A stretch of 64,000 nucleotides of DNA, from positions 5,225,501 through 5,289,500 of the forward strand of contig NC_016135.3 of assembly GCF_000005505.3 (NCBI RefSeq), in the 5' to 3' direction. Position 1 is the stretch's first letter, and the number at the start of each line of letters is the position of its first letter. The translations under genes were made by a program, and so were the position numbers. This DNA comes from Brachypodium distachyon (lineage: Eukaryota > Streptophyta > Magnoliopsida > Poales > Poaceae). A model generated the notes under the pieces. The model was not told the origin of the DNA, did no database searches, and saw nothing but the letters and a program-made list of their open reading frames with translations. Of the stretch, positions 1-10,799 are shown piece by piece.

Positions 1-326
1 ATAAATTCAAAAATTTGCTGAACTTTTAATAGTATTTGGAGTGTCGATTCCAAAAATATACCAGTCGTCTTGAACACTATATCTATGCGGCAGTTACACG
101 ACCTGAGCGAGAGGTTACAATAAAGTCTGTTCCATCCTGAGGCGCTTAAGCCTCTAAAAAATGAAATAAACAATTGACATAGATTACTTCTAGATAACAT
201 AAGCCATTATCGTCAAGCAAGAAACTTCACATTCTGGCCACCCAGAATATTCAAGCTGAAGCACACCGAACTGGTGGAATTCCACCATTGGAACACCACC
301 TAGCTTATTCTCCCAACAACGTTCAC

Positions 327-1702
327 CTACTCCTGGGAGGAGTCCAGCACTCCCAACTTAATGCCCGGGGTGACCGGAACCCCATCGTCATCGAACTCGC
401 CTTGCCCGCCGTCATCACTGTCGATCTTGCTCAACGGGGACGAGAAGTCCAGCCGCATCCCCTCCATGACATCCTCGTAGTCCTCAGCGAGGTCCTGGGA
501 GGTCAGCTGGTGGTACTCCACGAGCTGGATCAGGCTCTGGTTCTCCCTGGTCAGGTTGGCGTTGTCCTGCGCCAGCCGAGACTTCTCCGCGAGCAGCGCC
601 TCCAGCTGCAGCCTCACCTGTTGTTGCACAAGATCACGTCGCAAAGAGGATGATCAGAAATATAAATTGGAGAAATTTCTGTGATTCCAGGATCGCATTG
701 TGCAAATTCTTGATTCTAAAATGCCGTAGGCCAAGAACTGAGGCACATGTTCATTACCAGATCGTCTTCTTCAGGGGCAGCTCCATTTTCGTACCCATCT
801 CTGAGCCTCTTGTTCTCCTCCTCAAGCAGGCCGCACCTCTCCTGCATGAAGTGCAGCTCCGACTTGATGTTCTTCAGCTCCTTGGCAAGGGTGGCCGCTC
901 TGCCCGCCATGGAAACAGCCAGCTGCAGAACACAACATTGATGATCGATCCAAATCAGCCACCTGAAATCTGCAAAATCATCCACAGGAAGAGAAAGGGG
1001 GGGAGTTTGCTTCGAAACCACTGACATTGCGCGCCCGCTTCAGATTGGTGCTCTGCGCGACCTCGGCAGAGGCCTGGGTACCATCCCCTGTCTCCTCACG
1101 CGGCTTCGAATCGGTGCCGGCGCCGTCATCCGCACCATCACCGGGATCACGTCCGGCGTCGAGGCTCGCGAACTCCGTGGAGCCGCCGCACTGCCGCTTC
1201 GCGTAGGGCTCCTCCTTGCCGTCGTCGCACTCTCTCGCCTGGGAGGAAGAGCACGTGGCCAGAGCATTCACTCCCTGGAACAGAAACCCCAGCTCGCGTC
1301 AGATCGGCACCACTACAGCATCGAACCGAGCGTTCCAAATCGATCGTATCGGGCTGCGAAATGCTCACCTTCTGCGCGGCGGTGAGCGTGTCGGAGAGCT
1401 GCGCGAGGGAGGCGGCGACGGAGTCCAGGCCCCGGACCAGCATCAGCGAGTCCTCCCGGAGCCGCTTCGGCCGCTCGGACGCCACCCCGCACTGCACCAA
1501 ATCGGCGGAAAGCGAACAGTGCATCAAGATCCATCCAACTCAGAGATCACAAAAACACAGTCAAAGATCTTGGTTGCGCGGCGGAACCTACAGTGGGGGA
1601 GACGAGGCGGCGGTCCTCGAGGATGGTGTCGACGCGGGTGCGGAGGCCGTCCCAGAACCGGTCGTCGGAGGAGGGGCTGACCAGGGACGCGGCTGAGTCC
1701 AT
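327..1702 (-). CDS. Plant coiled-coil protein, 312 aa, five exons
   Basis: Five exons can be joined on the minus strand: 1702-1592, 1491-1369, 1274-1026, 922-758 and 617-327. Their lengths of 111, 123, 249, 165 and 291 nt are all multiples of three, so every intron is phase 0. All introns begin GT and end AG; the third donor, GTCAGT, is the weakest. The ATG at 1702-1700 opens [10 protein letters not shown] and the stop is at 329-327. The product is 312 residues. The middle (exon 3) is acidic and low in complexity. Exons 4 and 5 are a predicted coiled coil ([20 protein letters not shown], then a second heptad run), followed by a conserved-looking [15 protein letters not shown] segment and an acidic tail. 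From memory this resembles the uncharacterised Arabidopsis At4g02800-type GRIP/coiled-coil family; I give that placement low weight. No catalytic domain or membrane segment is visible. An AT-rich TTTAAAA about 115 bp upstream on the minus strand could be its TATA element. The function is unknown. Confidence 0.82.
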
Positions 1703-3130
1703 CGGAGAGAGAGGGAGAGGGGAAGCAGAGTGGGGGACAACGGCTAGTTTTGTTTTTGCTTTGCGGTTTTTGTGTTGGATGCGAGGGAGGCGAAGGGGAT
1801 AAGGGGGAAGTGCTTTTAAATCGGGAGCGGCTGCTCAACGGTCGAATTTAAGCGGTGTCCCGAGCTCGCAGAATTAGAAAGAGAAAATGGTCCGATGATG
1901 ACTTCCGCGCGATTCCCTTCGCATCTGAAGGTGCGGAGTAGTCAAGTTGCTGCTCTGACTGTCCCGGTTGTCCAATCCAAACGAGCAGTCCATGATCATC
2001 ACTCTGCTCTGCACGGCACATATGACGGAACGTAATTAAAACTAAGCAAGTTAGCTTGTCATGAATTAAACTATTAAAACAGTTTTGTTAAGAGAAAATG
2101 GGCCGTCGGTTGCATGAGTTATTTGTTAGAGTTGTCCGAGTCGAAATGGACGCGAAAAAGTTGAATATAGTTCTTTTCCTAAATCATATCTGCACTTGGT
2201 CATTTGCACGGTCAGAAAGTATTTTTTTTCCTTGAAAAGGATCACTTCGAAGGGTTTATTCAGTTTGTAGGGATAGGAAAAATCATTGGAATAAGATAGA
2301 AAACCATATGCAAAACAGATGATTGGAAAACAGAAGATCCAAAAATAGGGTCTAAGTGGATTGTAAAATTCTTGTATTTTTCTTTGAAAGAGGCAATAAA
2401 AGAAATTTTTCTTTACTTTTCCTATGACTTATTTCTATGAACTAAATGCATGAATAGTACGGAGTACCATCAAAGGAGAAAATGACCTCCCCGGGCTTTT
2501 TTCACGAAGAGGCCTGACTACTTTTACGAAAGGGGCTACTCAGCCGATTGTACTTTGTATGAAAAAAGCCCACTTACCTTGGTATATTCACCCACCAAAT
2601 TCTACCCATCATTATTTGCTGATCCGATTGCTTCATTTGATCCACACTAAGTGCTACTGTGGGCCGTGGTGCCGGTGCTATGCTACAGGCTATAGGCTTC
2701 CTTCTTTTGGGCTTCTAACCCAGCTTCCAGGTTCCAGGGAGCTGAAACCCAAAAAAAGACAAAACTTCTGCCCAACTCTGAGCGCCCTTCTCTCCAACCC
2801 CGAGCGCCCGAGCAAAAAAAAAAACCAGTCTCTCCAACCCCGAGCACCCGTCTTCCCCTGCCGCCGCCGCTCTGCTAGGGTTGAGCTCCCCTGCCGCCGC
2901 CGACACGCCGCCGCCCCTCACCCTCCATCTTCTCCACCGGATCCACCGCCCCGCTAGGAGAACACATCCCCTGCCGCCGCCCTCTCCATCCCGCCGGCCT
3001 CTCCATCCCTCTGCAGCTGCTGCCCTCTCCATCCCGCCGGCCGGCTGGATCTGGTCGCCATCGCCGGTTTTAGGAGCTCGTCACCGGCCACCACTCCCTT
3101 TGCAGCTGCTGCCCTCTCCATCCCACAAGG
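1703..3130. other. Intergenic, no supported gene
   Basis: Positions 1703-1840 are the likely 5' UTR and core promoter of the upstream minus-strand gene. From 1840 to 2560 the sequence is AT-rich with no open frame of note. From about 2740 to 3120 it becomes GC-rich with CCGCCG and CTCTCCATCC runs, like a 5' UTR or a gene fragment picked up by a transposon. The frames there are low in complexity and overlap on both strands, so I do not call a gene. Confidence 0.5.
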
Positions 3131-3232
3131 TGAAAAAATCACTGCTTGTGTGTTGAGACTGGTATGAGAAAATCACTGCTTGTGTGTTGAAACTGGTATA
3201 ATGGATTTGGTACGAGACTGCTTGTGTGTTGT
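3131..3232. repeat. Short tandem repeat, about 35-bp unit, 2.5 copies
   Basis: The word AAAATCACTGCTTGTGTGTT followed by GA(G/A)ACTGGTAT occurs twice in tandem, and a third partial copy (GAGACTGCTTGTGTGTTG) follows after a 14-bp spacer. No coding frame is associated. Confidence 0.7.
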
Positions 3233-3689
3233 TTTTTTGCTGTGCCAATTAGAGTAGAATTTGTCTTGGGCATATTCGGTCGAGGAATTACCCATTGTTG
3301 ATGTTAAGTCATGTCTACATTATAGATGGAAAAGGGAAAACAGTCTGACATATTCATATTGAGAACCAAACAAGTCACAGTTCAGTCTCAGAGGCAACAT
3401 AGTCCTTTCATACAAACATCAGGCAACAAGCTACATTTTCAGAAGCTGAAAAGAAGGGAATAATCAGGGCTTCCTGTGGTAGCTGTTTTTCCTAGAAATT
3501 AAGCTGAAGCCGGCTTCCAGAGAAGCTCGAGCCGAAAAGAAGAGGGCCATAGCCCAGCCCAGTAGCCCATGTTGTAAAAATAAAATAAACCTTAAGCCCT
3601 CCGATTGCACACCATCCCTTTGAACTCCTTCTTTCTTGAGTTCAGTTGTAAACAAAGTTTCTGACCACTAAATATCCCGTTAATAATGT

Positions 3690-4000
3690 TTAGGACATGA
3701 TGGGTCATCATTTTTGATGAGGACATCCCTAATATTTTTTCATCAACTCCAATTGATGATGTTGCTGCACAAGACAAGCCCAATGAAGTTAGATTTGGAC
3801 CAATAACAAGAGCACGTGCAAAGCTACTTGAGCAATAGGTGAACTCACTCTTAATTGAATCTGATGTTTTAATTGATGAGAGTTTTATACTACCTAAATC
3901 TATGCATCTGTATGATCGGATTTGAAGATAACTCAAGCATTGCACGTGGAGGAGGAGGTTGCAGCAAGATCCATTGCCATTGATTTCCTATATCAAGAAG
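3690..4000 (+). pseudogene. Ty3/gypsy polyprotein fragment
   Basis: A plus-strand frame reads through GPITRARAKLLEQ, then a TAG stop, then VNSLLIESDVLIDES. The GPITRARAK signature followed by a VNSLL stretch is familiar from grass Ty3/gypsy polyproteins. No complete domain is present and no integrase or RT motif lies nearby, so this is a degraded fragment. The sequence that follows (4085-4640) looks like the matching LTR. Confidence 0.5.
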
Positions 4001-4084
4001 AGCGCGAGGGAGGAGAGGGACGCCGGCGCACCGCATGAAGAGGAGGAAATCAACTAAGCGCACGTTGAGGGATATGTGACACAC

Positions 4085-4640
4085 ATAGGTCTTCTACGAC
4101 ATGTTATTTTGCCTAAGTGTGTGCACGATGGGAGTTGGGCCTGCGTGCCCCTAGTTTGGGCTGAACTCAACGTTTTGGGTCAGTTTGTATCAAGTTTGGG
4201 TTGAACCAAGTTCGATAGGTTGCTGGACGTCCACCCTTCTATATAATTTGAGGGGCGCCCACGATTAGGGTTAGATCACGTTTAGATTATTCAGAACTTT
4301 TCGTTGAACTGTTGCAAGCATTCATCTGAAATTATATTCCTCTTTGATTCGATCAGGAATTTTACCTTCACCACTTTGTTTCACCATTTTGTTTCACTAC
4401 TTTGTTTCACCACTTTGTTTCGATCTGGTGTTTTTGTTACTGAAGATTCAAGTGTTATCTATTGTTCTATTGGGAATTGGTAGATTGTAGAATCGCTTCG
4501 TGGTCGGCGGATACGTGCGCAAGCGTGTGGTGTTGCGAATATCAATTTGGGTTGAGAATTGTTGCATTGACAACGAGAGAACAGTCAGAGATTCGTCAGC
4601 GTCTCACGAGTTATCATCCACCTACAACGAGCTCAACGAG
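4085..4640 (+). repeat. Degraded gypsy LTR-like sequence
   Basis: This follows the polyprotein fragment directly. It contains GTGGTGTTGCGAATATC, ACAACGAG and other words typical of the R/U5 part of grass gypsy LTRs, plus a TCTATATAATTTGAGGGG stretch that could be the TATA region (about 4230). Neither LTR boundary nor a partner copy was found, so the limits are approximate. Confidence 0.35.
4367..4422. repeat. 13-bp tandem repeat, four copies
   Basis: The unit TTTCACCACTTTG is repeated four times with single-base variants (ACCATTTTG, ACTACTTTG) inside the LTR-like sequence. Confidence 0.75.
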
Positions 4641-5196
4641 GCCATCCCTTATCAATTTTGAAAAACCAAATTTCCTATCAAACCGAAGAATCGGCCAAAT
4701 CGATTCGGCCTACCCGAAGGGTCATGTGCTACGAACCTGGCTTTCCTTTTGTGTGTCATGCTCCGCCGCTGCTGAGCTAACATGTGCTATGAAGTCATAA
4801 CTCGTTCTGCTTACAAGCAACATCGAAACCAAATTACACACGTTTTCGTTACATAAACCAGACAGCGGATGAGATATATAATACACACTGCTCTCGTATG
4901 TGCTCCGCCTTCGGCTCCTTTCTCCCCGGCATGTACTAGATGTTGGTGGCAATAGCAGTAGGTGAAACCAAAAGTCAGCTTACAAGCTGACATACGCGAT
5001 GGTTCATATTTCAGTGGTGTGACTGTGATGTTCTCTGTGTGGAATATTAAAAATTGAACCCAAATACCCAATAGACAGCGCGAGTTCATCCCCGCCGCCG
5101 AGTGTCGTGGTCGACGCTCGCTAGTGCACACGTACCTTGCTTGTTTCGCCGCGAGCCGTACATTTGTAATATATACTTATGGAGTACTCCGTAAGC
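4641..5196. other. Intergenic, nothing recognised
   Basis: There is no open frame with recognisable content and no element ends. The small frames here are fragmentary on both strands. Confidence 0.4.
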
Positions 5197-5560
5197 ATGC
5201 ACAGCAAGTCGTGGCATGCATACGCCACACGCGTAGTACGTGGAATGACAAAAGCCAATTGATGCCGCTCAAGCTTTGGCAACTTGCTGGTGACATACAA
5301 TTTTGACAAAGACTGGTGAAAATAATTTAAACACAACGATGACGATACTTGGCCGAGCTAGGAAGAAGAATCTTCCAAAAACGAAGGAGTAAGAATCTTA
5401 GACTTCACACATACAACCAACTGGAGTATCCTCGCAAAAAAGAAAAGAAAAAACAGTAGCAGCTTGACATCATTCTCTCTCGCGTTAACACTCTACGTAA
5501 TGATGATCCCTTGCGCACTCGGTCACGCAGCTTAGCTCACACAGCAGCATTCACCATTCT
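5197..5560 (+). promoter_or_regulatory. Orphan copy of the amine oxidase upstream region
   Basis: This stretch is clearly similar, with small indels, to the region just before the copper amine oxidase ATG (about 12500-12850). Shared words in the same order include GATGCCGCTCAAGCTTT, TTGACAAAGACTGGTGAA, ACGATGACGATACTTGG, TTCACACATACAACCA, ACAGTAGCAGC and CTTAGCTCACACAGCA. The match stops close to where a start codon would be expected. No amine oxidase coding sequence follows; a CACTA-like element begins about 30 bp further on. It is best read as the remains of a duplicated gene or a duplicated upstream segment. Confidence 0.8.
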
Positions 5561-5590
5561 TCGCTGAGCTTTTATCTGAAAAGAAATCTT

Positions 5591-7101
5591 CACTGAAAAA
5601 CGGTGAGCGACGGGCCTTTCGCGTCCGTCACTGATGACCATCATCAGTAACGGGCCTTTCGTGCCGGTCACTGATGACCAACATCAGTGACCCCTCATCA
5701 GTTACGGGCGCGGTATCAGTAACGGGCCCGGAAAGTCTGTCACTAATGGTTCAATGTGAAAAATAACAAAATTCAAAAAAGCACACAACAATGGCGGGCT
5801 CAATATCATGGCCCGCCACTGATGAGCCCCGAAGACCTTTGAATATACAAAAAAAAAATTCATGTTCGGGCCATCAGTGACGGGTCCTATAGTTACGCGC
5901 GCCACTAATGCTTATATGGGCCAGCCCAACTTATTTGAGGCCCAGAACCAACCCCATTGCATATATAATACAACCTAACCCTAACCCCCACCACTGCCTC
6001 TCTTTCTCCCTTCCGCCGCCACCTCCCTCCCTCACTTCTGCCCGATCTATCTCCCGATTTCTCCTCCTTCCTCTCCCTAGTCCACCCGCATCCATCTCTC
6101 CCTCTCCTTTCTTCTCCCTCCTCTCTCCCAGCCCGAGCAGTTGCCGCGCCGTGCTGGAGGAAGAGGACGGTTCCCTCTCTCCCAGCCCGGTTCTCCTCCT
6201 CCCTCCCCAGAGCGCCCGATTCCCCTCTCTCCCAGCCCGGTTCTCCACCTCCCCGTCTCGATCTCCACCTCCCCGTCGCGGATCCGGCCTATCTTCTCCT
6301 CCCGCGCACGTCCCCCTCCCTCGAGCAACTGTAGCAGCGGCCACGGAGGACCATGGAGCGGCGGTGCTTGGAGGTCGTCCACCGGCGCCGCCGGATCCAA
6401 CGCCCCCGACCCTGCCCGCATCTGGATCTGGCGCCCCCGACCCTGCGCGCCGCCGGTTAGTCTCTCCCTCTCTCGAATTTCTCTCTCCCTCTCTCAAATT
6501 TCTCTCACTCTCGGTTTTCTCCAGTGAGCGAGCAGCGGCGGCAGCATCTGCAGCGAGCGACGGTGGCATCTCCAGCTAGCGGCGGCATGGGTTAGGTTTG
6601 GGCTGCAGTGGGTTGCGTTCGGGACTAGCTAGGGTTCTTTTGTTCCTTGTGTTTCATCCAATTTTTGGATCTTGATGTGAAGCAATGCCATATTTCTTGA
6701 TCTGATTTGTGTCCAAGCTAGGGTTCTTGATCTGATTTGTGTCCATGTTCTGTGTTCGATCATCTCTATTCATCGATTCGTTGTTGGCCGAGGAGATCTT
6801 CGAGTTTTGGGCTGCCTGCAGATGCCGGCGACGGGGAACGAGCAGGGTGCATGCTCCTGAGGCCTGGGCGTGGCGACGAGAACTTGCGGGCTGGGCCAAT
6901 GCCCAGCTTTTTTTTTAAATGTGAAAAATGATATCAGTGTCGGTCTCTACAAGGCCCGCCATTGGTGTGCATAACATCAGCAATGGGCTGACCGTCCATC
7001 CCTGATGTACCCCACATTACTGGCAGGAAGTTAGTGACGGGCGGCCTGCCCGTTACTGATAGCCATTTTTGACCGTTACTGATAAACGTTTTTTAGTAGT
7101 G
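5591..7101. mobile_element. CACTA-like non-autonomous DNA transposon, about 1.5 kb
   Basis: The left end reads CACTGAAAAACGGTGAGCGA. The right end, read on the minus strand, starts CACTACTAAAAAACG. Both ends carry many copies of the subterminal words CAGTAACGGGC and CAGTGACGGG, as in grass CACTA elements. The body (5945-6600) is a C/T-rich tract like a gene 5' UTR, with overlapping low-complexity frames and no transposase. The 3-bp flanks (CTT left, GGA right) do not match, so one end may be mis-set or rearranged. Confidence 0.65.
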
Positions 7102-7129
7102 GGAGGACGTATCCGGTGCACCGGGCCAC

Positions 7130-7640
7130 TTGGTTAGGGCTGGACATAAAGCTCGAAACTCGACAAGCCTAACGAACATTCGTTTGATTGGCTCGTTTAA
7201 GCTCGTGCTCGTTTACAAACTTTTTTTTATAAATTTATTTTTATATACATTTTATCCTGTTGCTATGGCATACCTAAGTTATAGAGAAATTTCCCTGTCC
7301 ACCCTCTGGATATGCCAATCCTCCAGTCCTATGTGCGTGTCGATCTCTACTCCATGCCCTCGTGGGTAGCCGGTAACACCCAGCCAGCCTTCCTTTTTCT
7401 CTTCTCGCCCCTGTACTCCGTCAGCTCCAGGAATGCAAAAATCTGTAAAAATAATTATGTTTCGAAGATTTGATCATAGAATTATTGAGATTTTCTATCC
7501 AGGAAGAAGAGTCATTTTCAATTTCAAGTACGCTCGATTGGGTCATCCGAGAGAGCCTGGGATCCCTGACGATCCATCTAATGCTTTGCTCCACTCTCCG
7601 GCCCTTGTCTACGTGTCTATCTCTACTCTACTCCCCAGTA
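7130..7640. other. Degraded sequence with hAT-like start
   Basis: TTAGGGCTGGACATAAAGCTCG at 7133 is the kind of sequence found at hAT-type element ends, but no matching right end was seen. Positions 7425-7580 are a degenerate copy of 7950-8025; both hold CCAGGAATG, GATTGGGTC and GCCTGGGATCCC in order. No gene is supported. Confidence 0.3.
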
Positions 7641-7880
7641 CTCTTTCTGTTCCTAATTAATTGGCGCCGGAAATTTCACAAAAAAACCTTGTTATTTCCT
7701 GAAATCGGCATGCAGTCCACGTTCTACCGGAATTTTTGCAAAAAAAGCCTTGCAGTTTTTCAAAATCAAAGCGCAATCCACGTTCAATTGAAGATGTGTA
7801 CTCTAGGTTGATTTCGTAAATTAATAAGTAGATTTTTAAAAAAAAAGTGGCCGGCGTCAATTAGTTGGAAACGGAGAGAG
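7641..7880. mobile_element. Stowaway MITE, 240 bp
   Basis: Terminal inverted repeats CTCTTTCTGTTCCTAATTAA and (minus strand) CTCTCTCCGTTTCCAACTAA are flanked by TA on both sides. Size, ends and TA target duplication are those of Stowaway (Tc1/mariner-derived) MITEs. It is non-coding. Confidence 0.85.
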
Positions 7881-7882
7881 TA

Positions 7883-8485
7883 GCTATCAAACCAACCAGC
7901 TGTTGGCCTTCCTCGTAAGTTTGTCAGGTTCTCTTCTCACGCATACTCCATCATCTCCAGGAATGTGAAAATGATTTCGAGTTACGATCACGATTGGGTC
8001 GTCTGGTAGCCTGGGATCCCCGATGACAAAATTTCTTCTTGGTATGCTTGAGCGTGGTGGCCAGGTCGATCCCCTGCCCGATGTCCTCCTCCCACTCTGC
8101 GCGATCCCAGCTGTCCATGCGCTCAAGCACTGTCCCATGCCACAATGCACCAAGTGCAGTGGTGTGTTCCTCGCACACTCTCCGCTTTTTCCTCTCGCCT
8201 CTGACGAGGCCTATATGGTGCGCGCAAAAGCATAGGTGTATGGAAGATGAGAGGAATACATGCGCTGATGAGTTGGTCTGACCTGTCATAATTTGGGGAA
8301 ATTAAGAGAAAAATACTAGACAGGATAATTTGTGTCATAAGTTTGTTTTGGGGGTAAGCTTGTAGAAATTTTGTTAAATTGGGTAGATTGTGTCTCAAAA
8401 ATAAAACTAGGGGGAAAAATGGAATCCAACATATATACATGACCAAACCAAGATACCGTGAAACTATATTGCAGAATGTATATAA
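7883..8485. other. Intergenic, partial duplicate segment
   Basis: This includes the second copy of the degenerate repeat noted at 7425-7580 and a short GC-richer block (8020-8230) with frames on both strands but no recognisable protein. Nothing is supported as a gene. Confidence 0.4.
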
Positions 8486-8869
8486 CACTACTGCAGAATC
8501 ACTTCTGACGTTTTGAAAAACCTCTATGCTGATGCAAAACGGACGCGTCTGCAATTAAGTGCCAGTAATGTCTCGGAAACTTCTGTCACGTACAGACGCG
8601 TTAGAAATAGGAAATACGTCCTGACGCATCTTCCACCGACACGTGTCAGGTGTGGTCTTCTTCGAGCCTCAGTGGGGTATTTTTGCTAACAGTTTTGGGC
8701 CTAAAGAAGCGTCAGAAATTGTTATCTTTGACACTTCCCTAAGAAAGAACTCGTCAGTGATATTTCTTACGTGAGTAAAAAAAAGTTACAACTGACGTCT
8801 TTTTTTTGTCAACGTCAGATTCAATCATTAAATTTTTAGTTTAAATCACAAGGAAACATTGAGCCAATC

Positions 8870-8997
8870 ATGCACTGGTACATTTCAAACAAGATCGACC
8901 ACATTACATTGTAGACAAGATCTGCTACATTTCACATAAGATCAACCACATTACATTGCATTTGCATACAAGATCTGCTACATTTCAAATGAGGTTG
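8870..8997. repeat. Tandem repeat of about 50-60 bp inside CACTA element
   Basis: Units containing ACCACATTACATTG and ACAAGATCTGCTACATTTCA recur two to three times before the LTR insertion. The array resumes at 10461-10510 after it, which shows that the insertion split a pre-existing array. Confidence 0.7.
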
Positions 8998-10460
8998 TGA
9001 TATGGACATGCTAACCATGGATACGACCTTTGGTACCCTCAATTTTATAATATTTGACATGATTTATAGTCAGGTGAATTCAAGTAGTAATTGTTTTCAT
9101 TGTCATATTTATGAAGAGACGGAGCTACTACTATCTTGTCTCGTTTTATTACGTAGGCATCTTGTCGAGCTTTTCAAGTCCAAGGTCAAGATGAGATACG
9201 ATGGAGGCGAACGGGAGGGCCAACAAGAATCAAGCATTCATACAGCTGAGAGGGAAGGATTTCAAGTGTACTTTCCAACAAATCAAACGGCACATGATTC
9301 GGAGCTTGCTAGAGAAAGATATCACGAATTAAAGTTGAATCCGATTCGGGTCCGAGCTGCTAGTAGACCCGAATTTGTTTTAATCACCCAGGCTGCATCC
9401 GGAGTCCAAATCAAGCAAACAAGTGGAAAGGTAATTACAAGACCTTTCCAACGGATCTGGCCCCATCAAGAGATTCGACTCGTGCTGACCGTGACGGACA
9501 AAACAAGCTGACGGATCTGTTTTTCTGTTTCCTAAAGAGTTGTAGTTTGTTAGGAAAGTTAGAGATAGAGTTGGATTTCGGCCTCCTTACTCAAGGTGGA
9601 CGAAAGTATCTCTCCCTCCTCCTTTATATACCCCATGAGCCCCCCTAAGGAGCTTGGGTTTTGATTAGATAAAGTTTAGCCATCTTTGCTACTTTCGTGT
9701 AATCGCGTGTGTCGGTTAGACCACCTGTTTTACCGTCGTCAAAACTCCAACTTATCGTCTCCTTGAGACATTTGTTTGATATAGTATATTCGCAATTTTA
9801 GATTGCATCCACTGTTTATCTTGTTCTTGCTTGTTTTTCGATTGCTTGCAGGAACAAAGACCTTCGTGGTCAGGTTGATCGTGCCCCCGCGTGATCAATA
9901 ACCCTCTGGAGTTGGTGTATCGATTGCTAAGGCGCTGCCTCCTAGGCCGTAGTCGGATCGTCAACGTCACCTCCTACCCAAATCGAGAGTTACCAATCTT
10001 ATCGAAAGATCGGGCCACCCCGACCCATATCACGTGCTAGTGAAAAACGCTCATGTCGGTCACTTGATAGCATAGGCCTATTTTCCATCCTTCGTGTAAG
10101 TCCTGTCATGGTTAGTATAAGACAAGAAACAAAACACAGGAATATGTTCCTATCAACTAATAGGATGTGGCTACAAGTCGCTCAACTCTCAAGCTAAAAA
10201 TCAAGTTCTTACAAGTTCTTACCATGCAAAACAGGAAGGTGATGGCCAGCGGCGTGACCAAGCCCTCCGAAGATTAAATATATCGAAGCTCGACAAGATG
10301 CCTACGTAATAAAACGAGACAAGATAGTAGTAGCTCCGCCTCTTCATAAATATGACAATGAAAACAATTACTACTTGAATTCACCTGATTATAAATCTTG
10401 TCAAATATTATAGAATTGAGGGTACCAAAGGTCGTATCCATGGTTAGCATGTCCATATCA
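8998..10460. mobile_element. LTR insertion with palindromic ends, GGTTG duplication
   Basis: The insertion is bounded by GGTTG at 8993-8997 and 10461-10465. Its left end starts TGATATGGACATGCTAACC and its right end is the exact inverse of that start. The left part (8998-10032) looks like a complete LTR: it begins TGATATGG, ends CCATATCA and has a TTTATATA box at about 9623. The right part (10274-10460) is an inverted copy of the first 180-odd bp of the same LTR. Positions 10033-10273 hold unrelated sequence with no primer-binding site. The same LTR start recurs at 63692. Confidence 0.8.
10274..10460 (-). repeat. Inverted partial LTR (5' end of LTR)
   Basis: Read on the minus strand this matches 8998-9175 with only a few substitutions, then departs after GTCGAGCTT. 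It matches the copy at 63692 more closely than the one at 8998 at several variable sites (CAATTCTATAA, GACAAGATTTATAATCAG, GAGGCGGAG). Confidence 0.85.
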
Positions 10461-10799
10461 GGTTGACCACATTACATTGCCGTTGCATACAAGATCTGCT
10501 ACATTTCATACAAAGTACACACATCAGAGCGTTGTCGACATGATCAAACAACGCCCTGATATGTCGGCAACATCATCCATGAGCTGAGCAACGCCACGCC
10601 CAAGAAGGCAAGGTGCGCGGCCCGGGACAATCAGAGGAGCCGGTGTTTTGGGTCCGTGGAAAGAGGAAGGTGCTTATGGGGGAGGAGTTAGTTCAGCCAA
10701 TGAAGATGAACACGGAGGGGATTTAAAGAACGTAATCACGATCACCGGGGCACCTCGTGGACATCTCTCGATGTCGTTTTGCCGCTGGAGCCTCGCTGA

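Noticed and set aside
2559..3156. Open frames on both strands in a GC-rich block (up to 132 codons)
   Set aside because: They are low in complexity, overlap each other and lack any recognisable domain. They look like translated CCG and CTCC repeats.
4722..5336. Several frames of 60-110 codons on both strands
   Set aside because: They show no recognisable protein, mutual overlap and no supporting signals.
5908..6579. A 223-codon plus-strand frame and a 212-codon minus-strand frame
   Set aside because: Both lie in a C/T-rich tract inside the CACTA-like element and are Pro/Ser or Arg/Gly runs. Nothing supports real coding.
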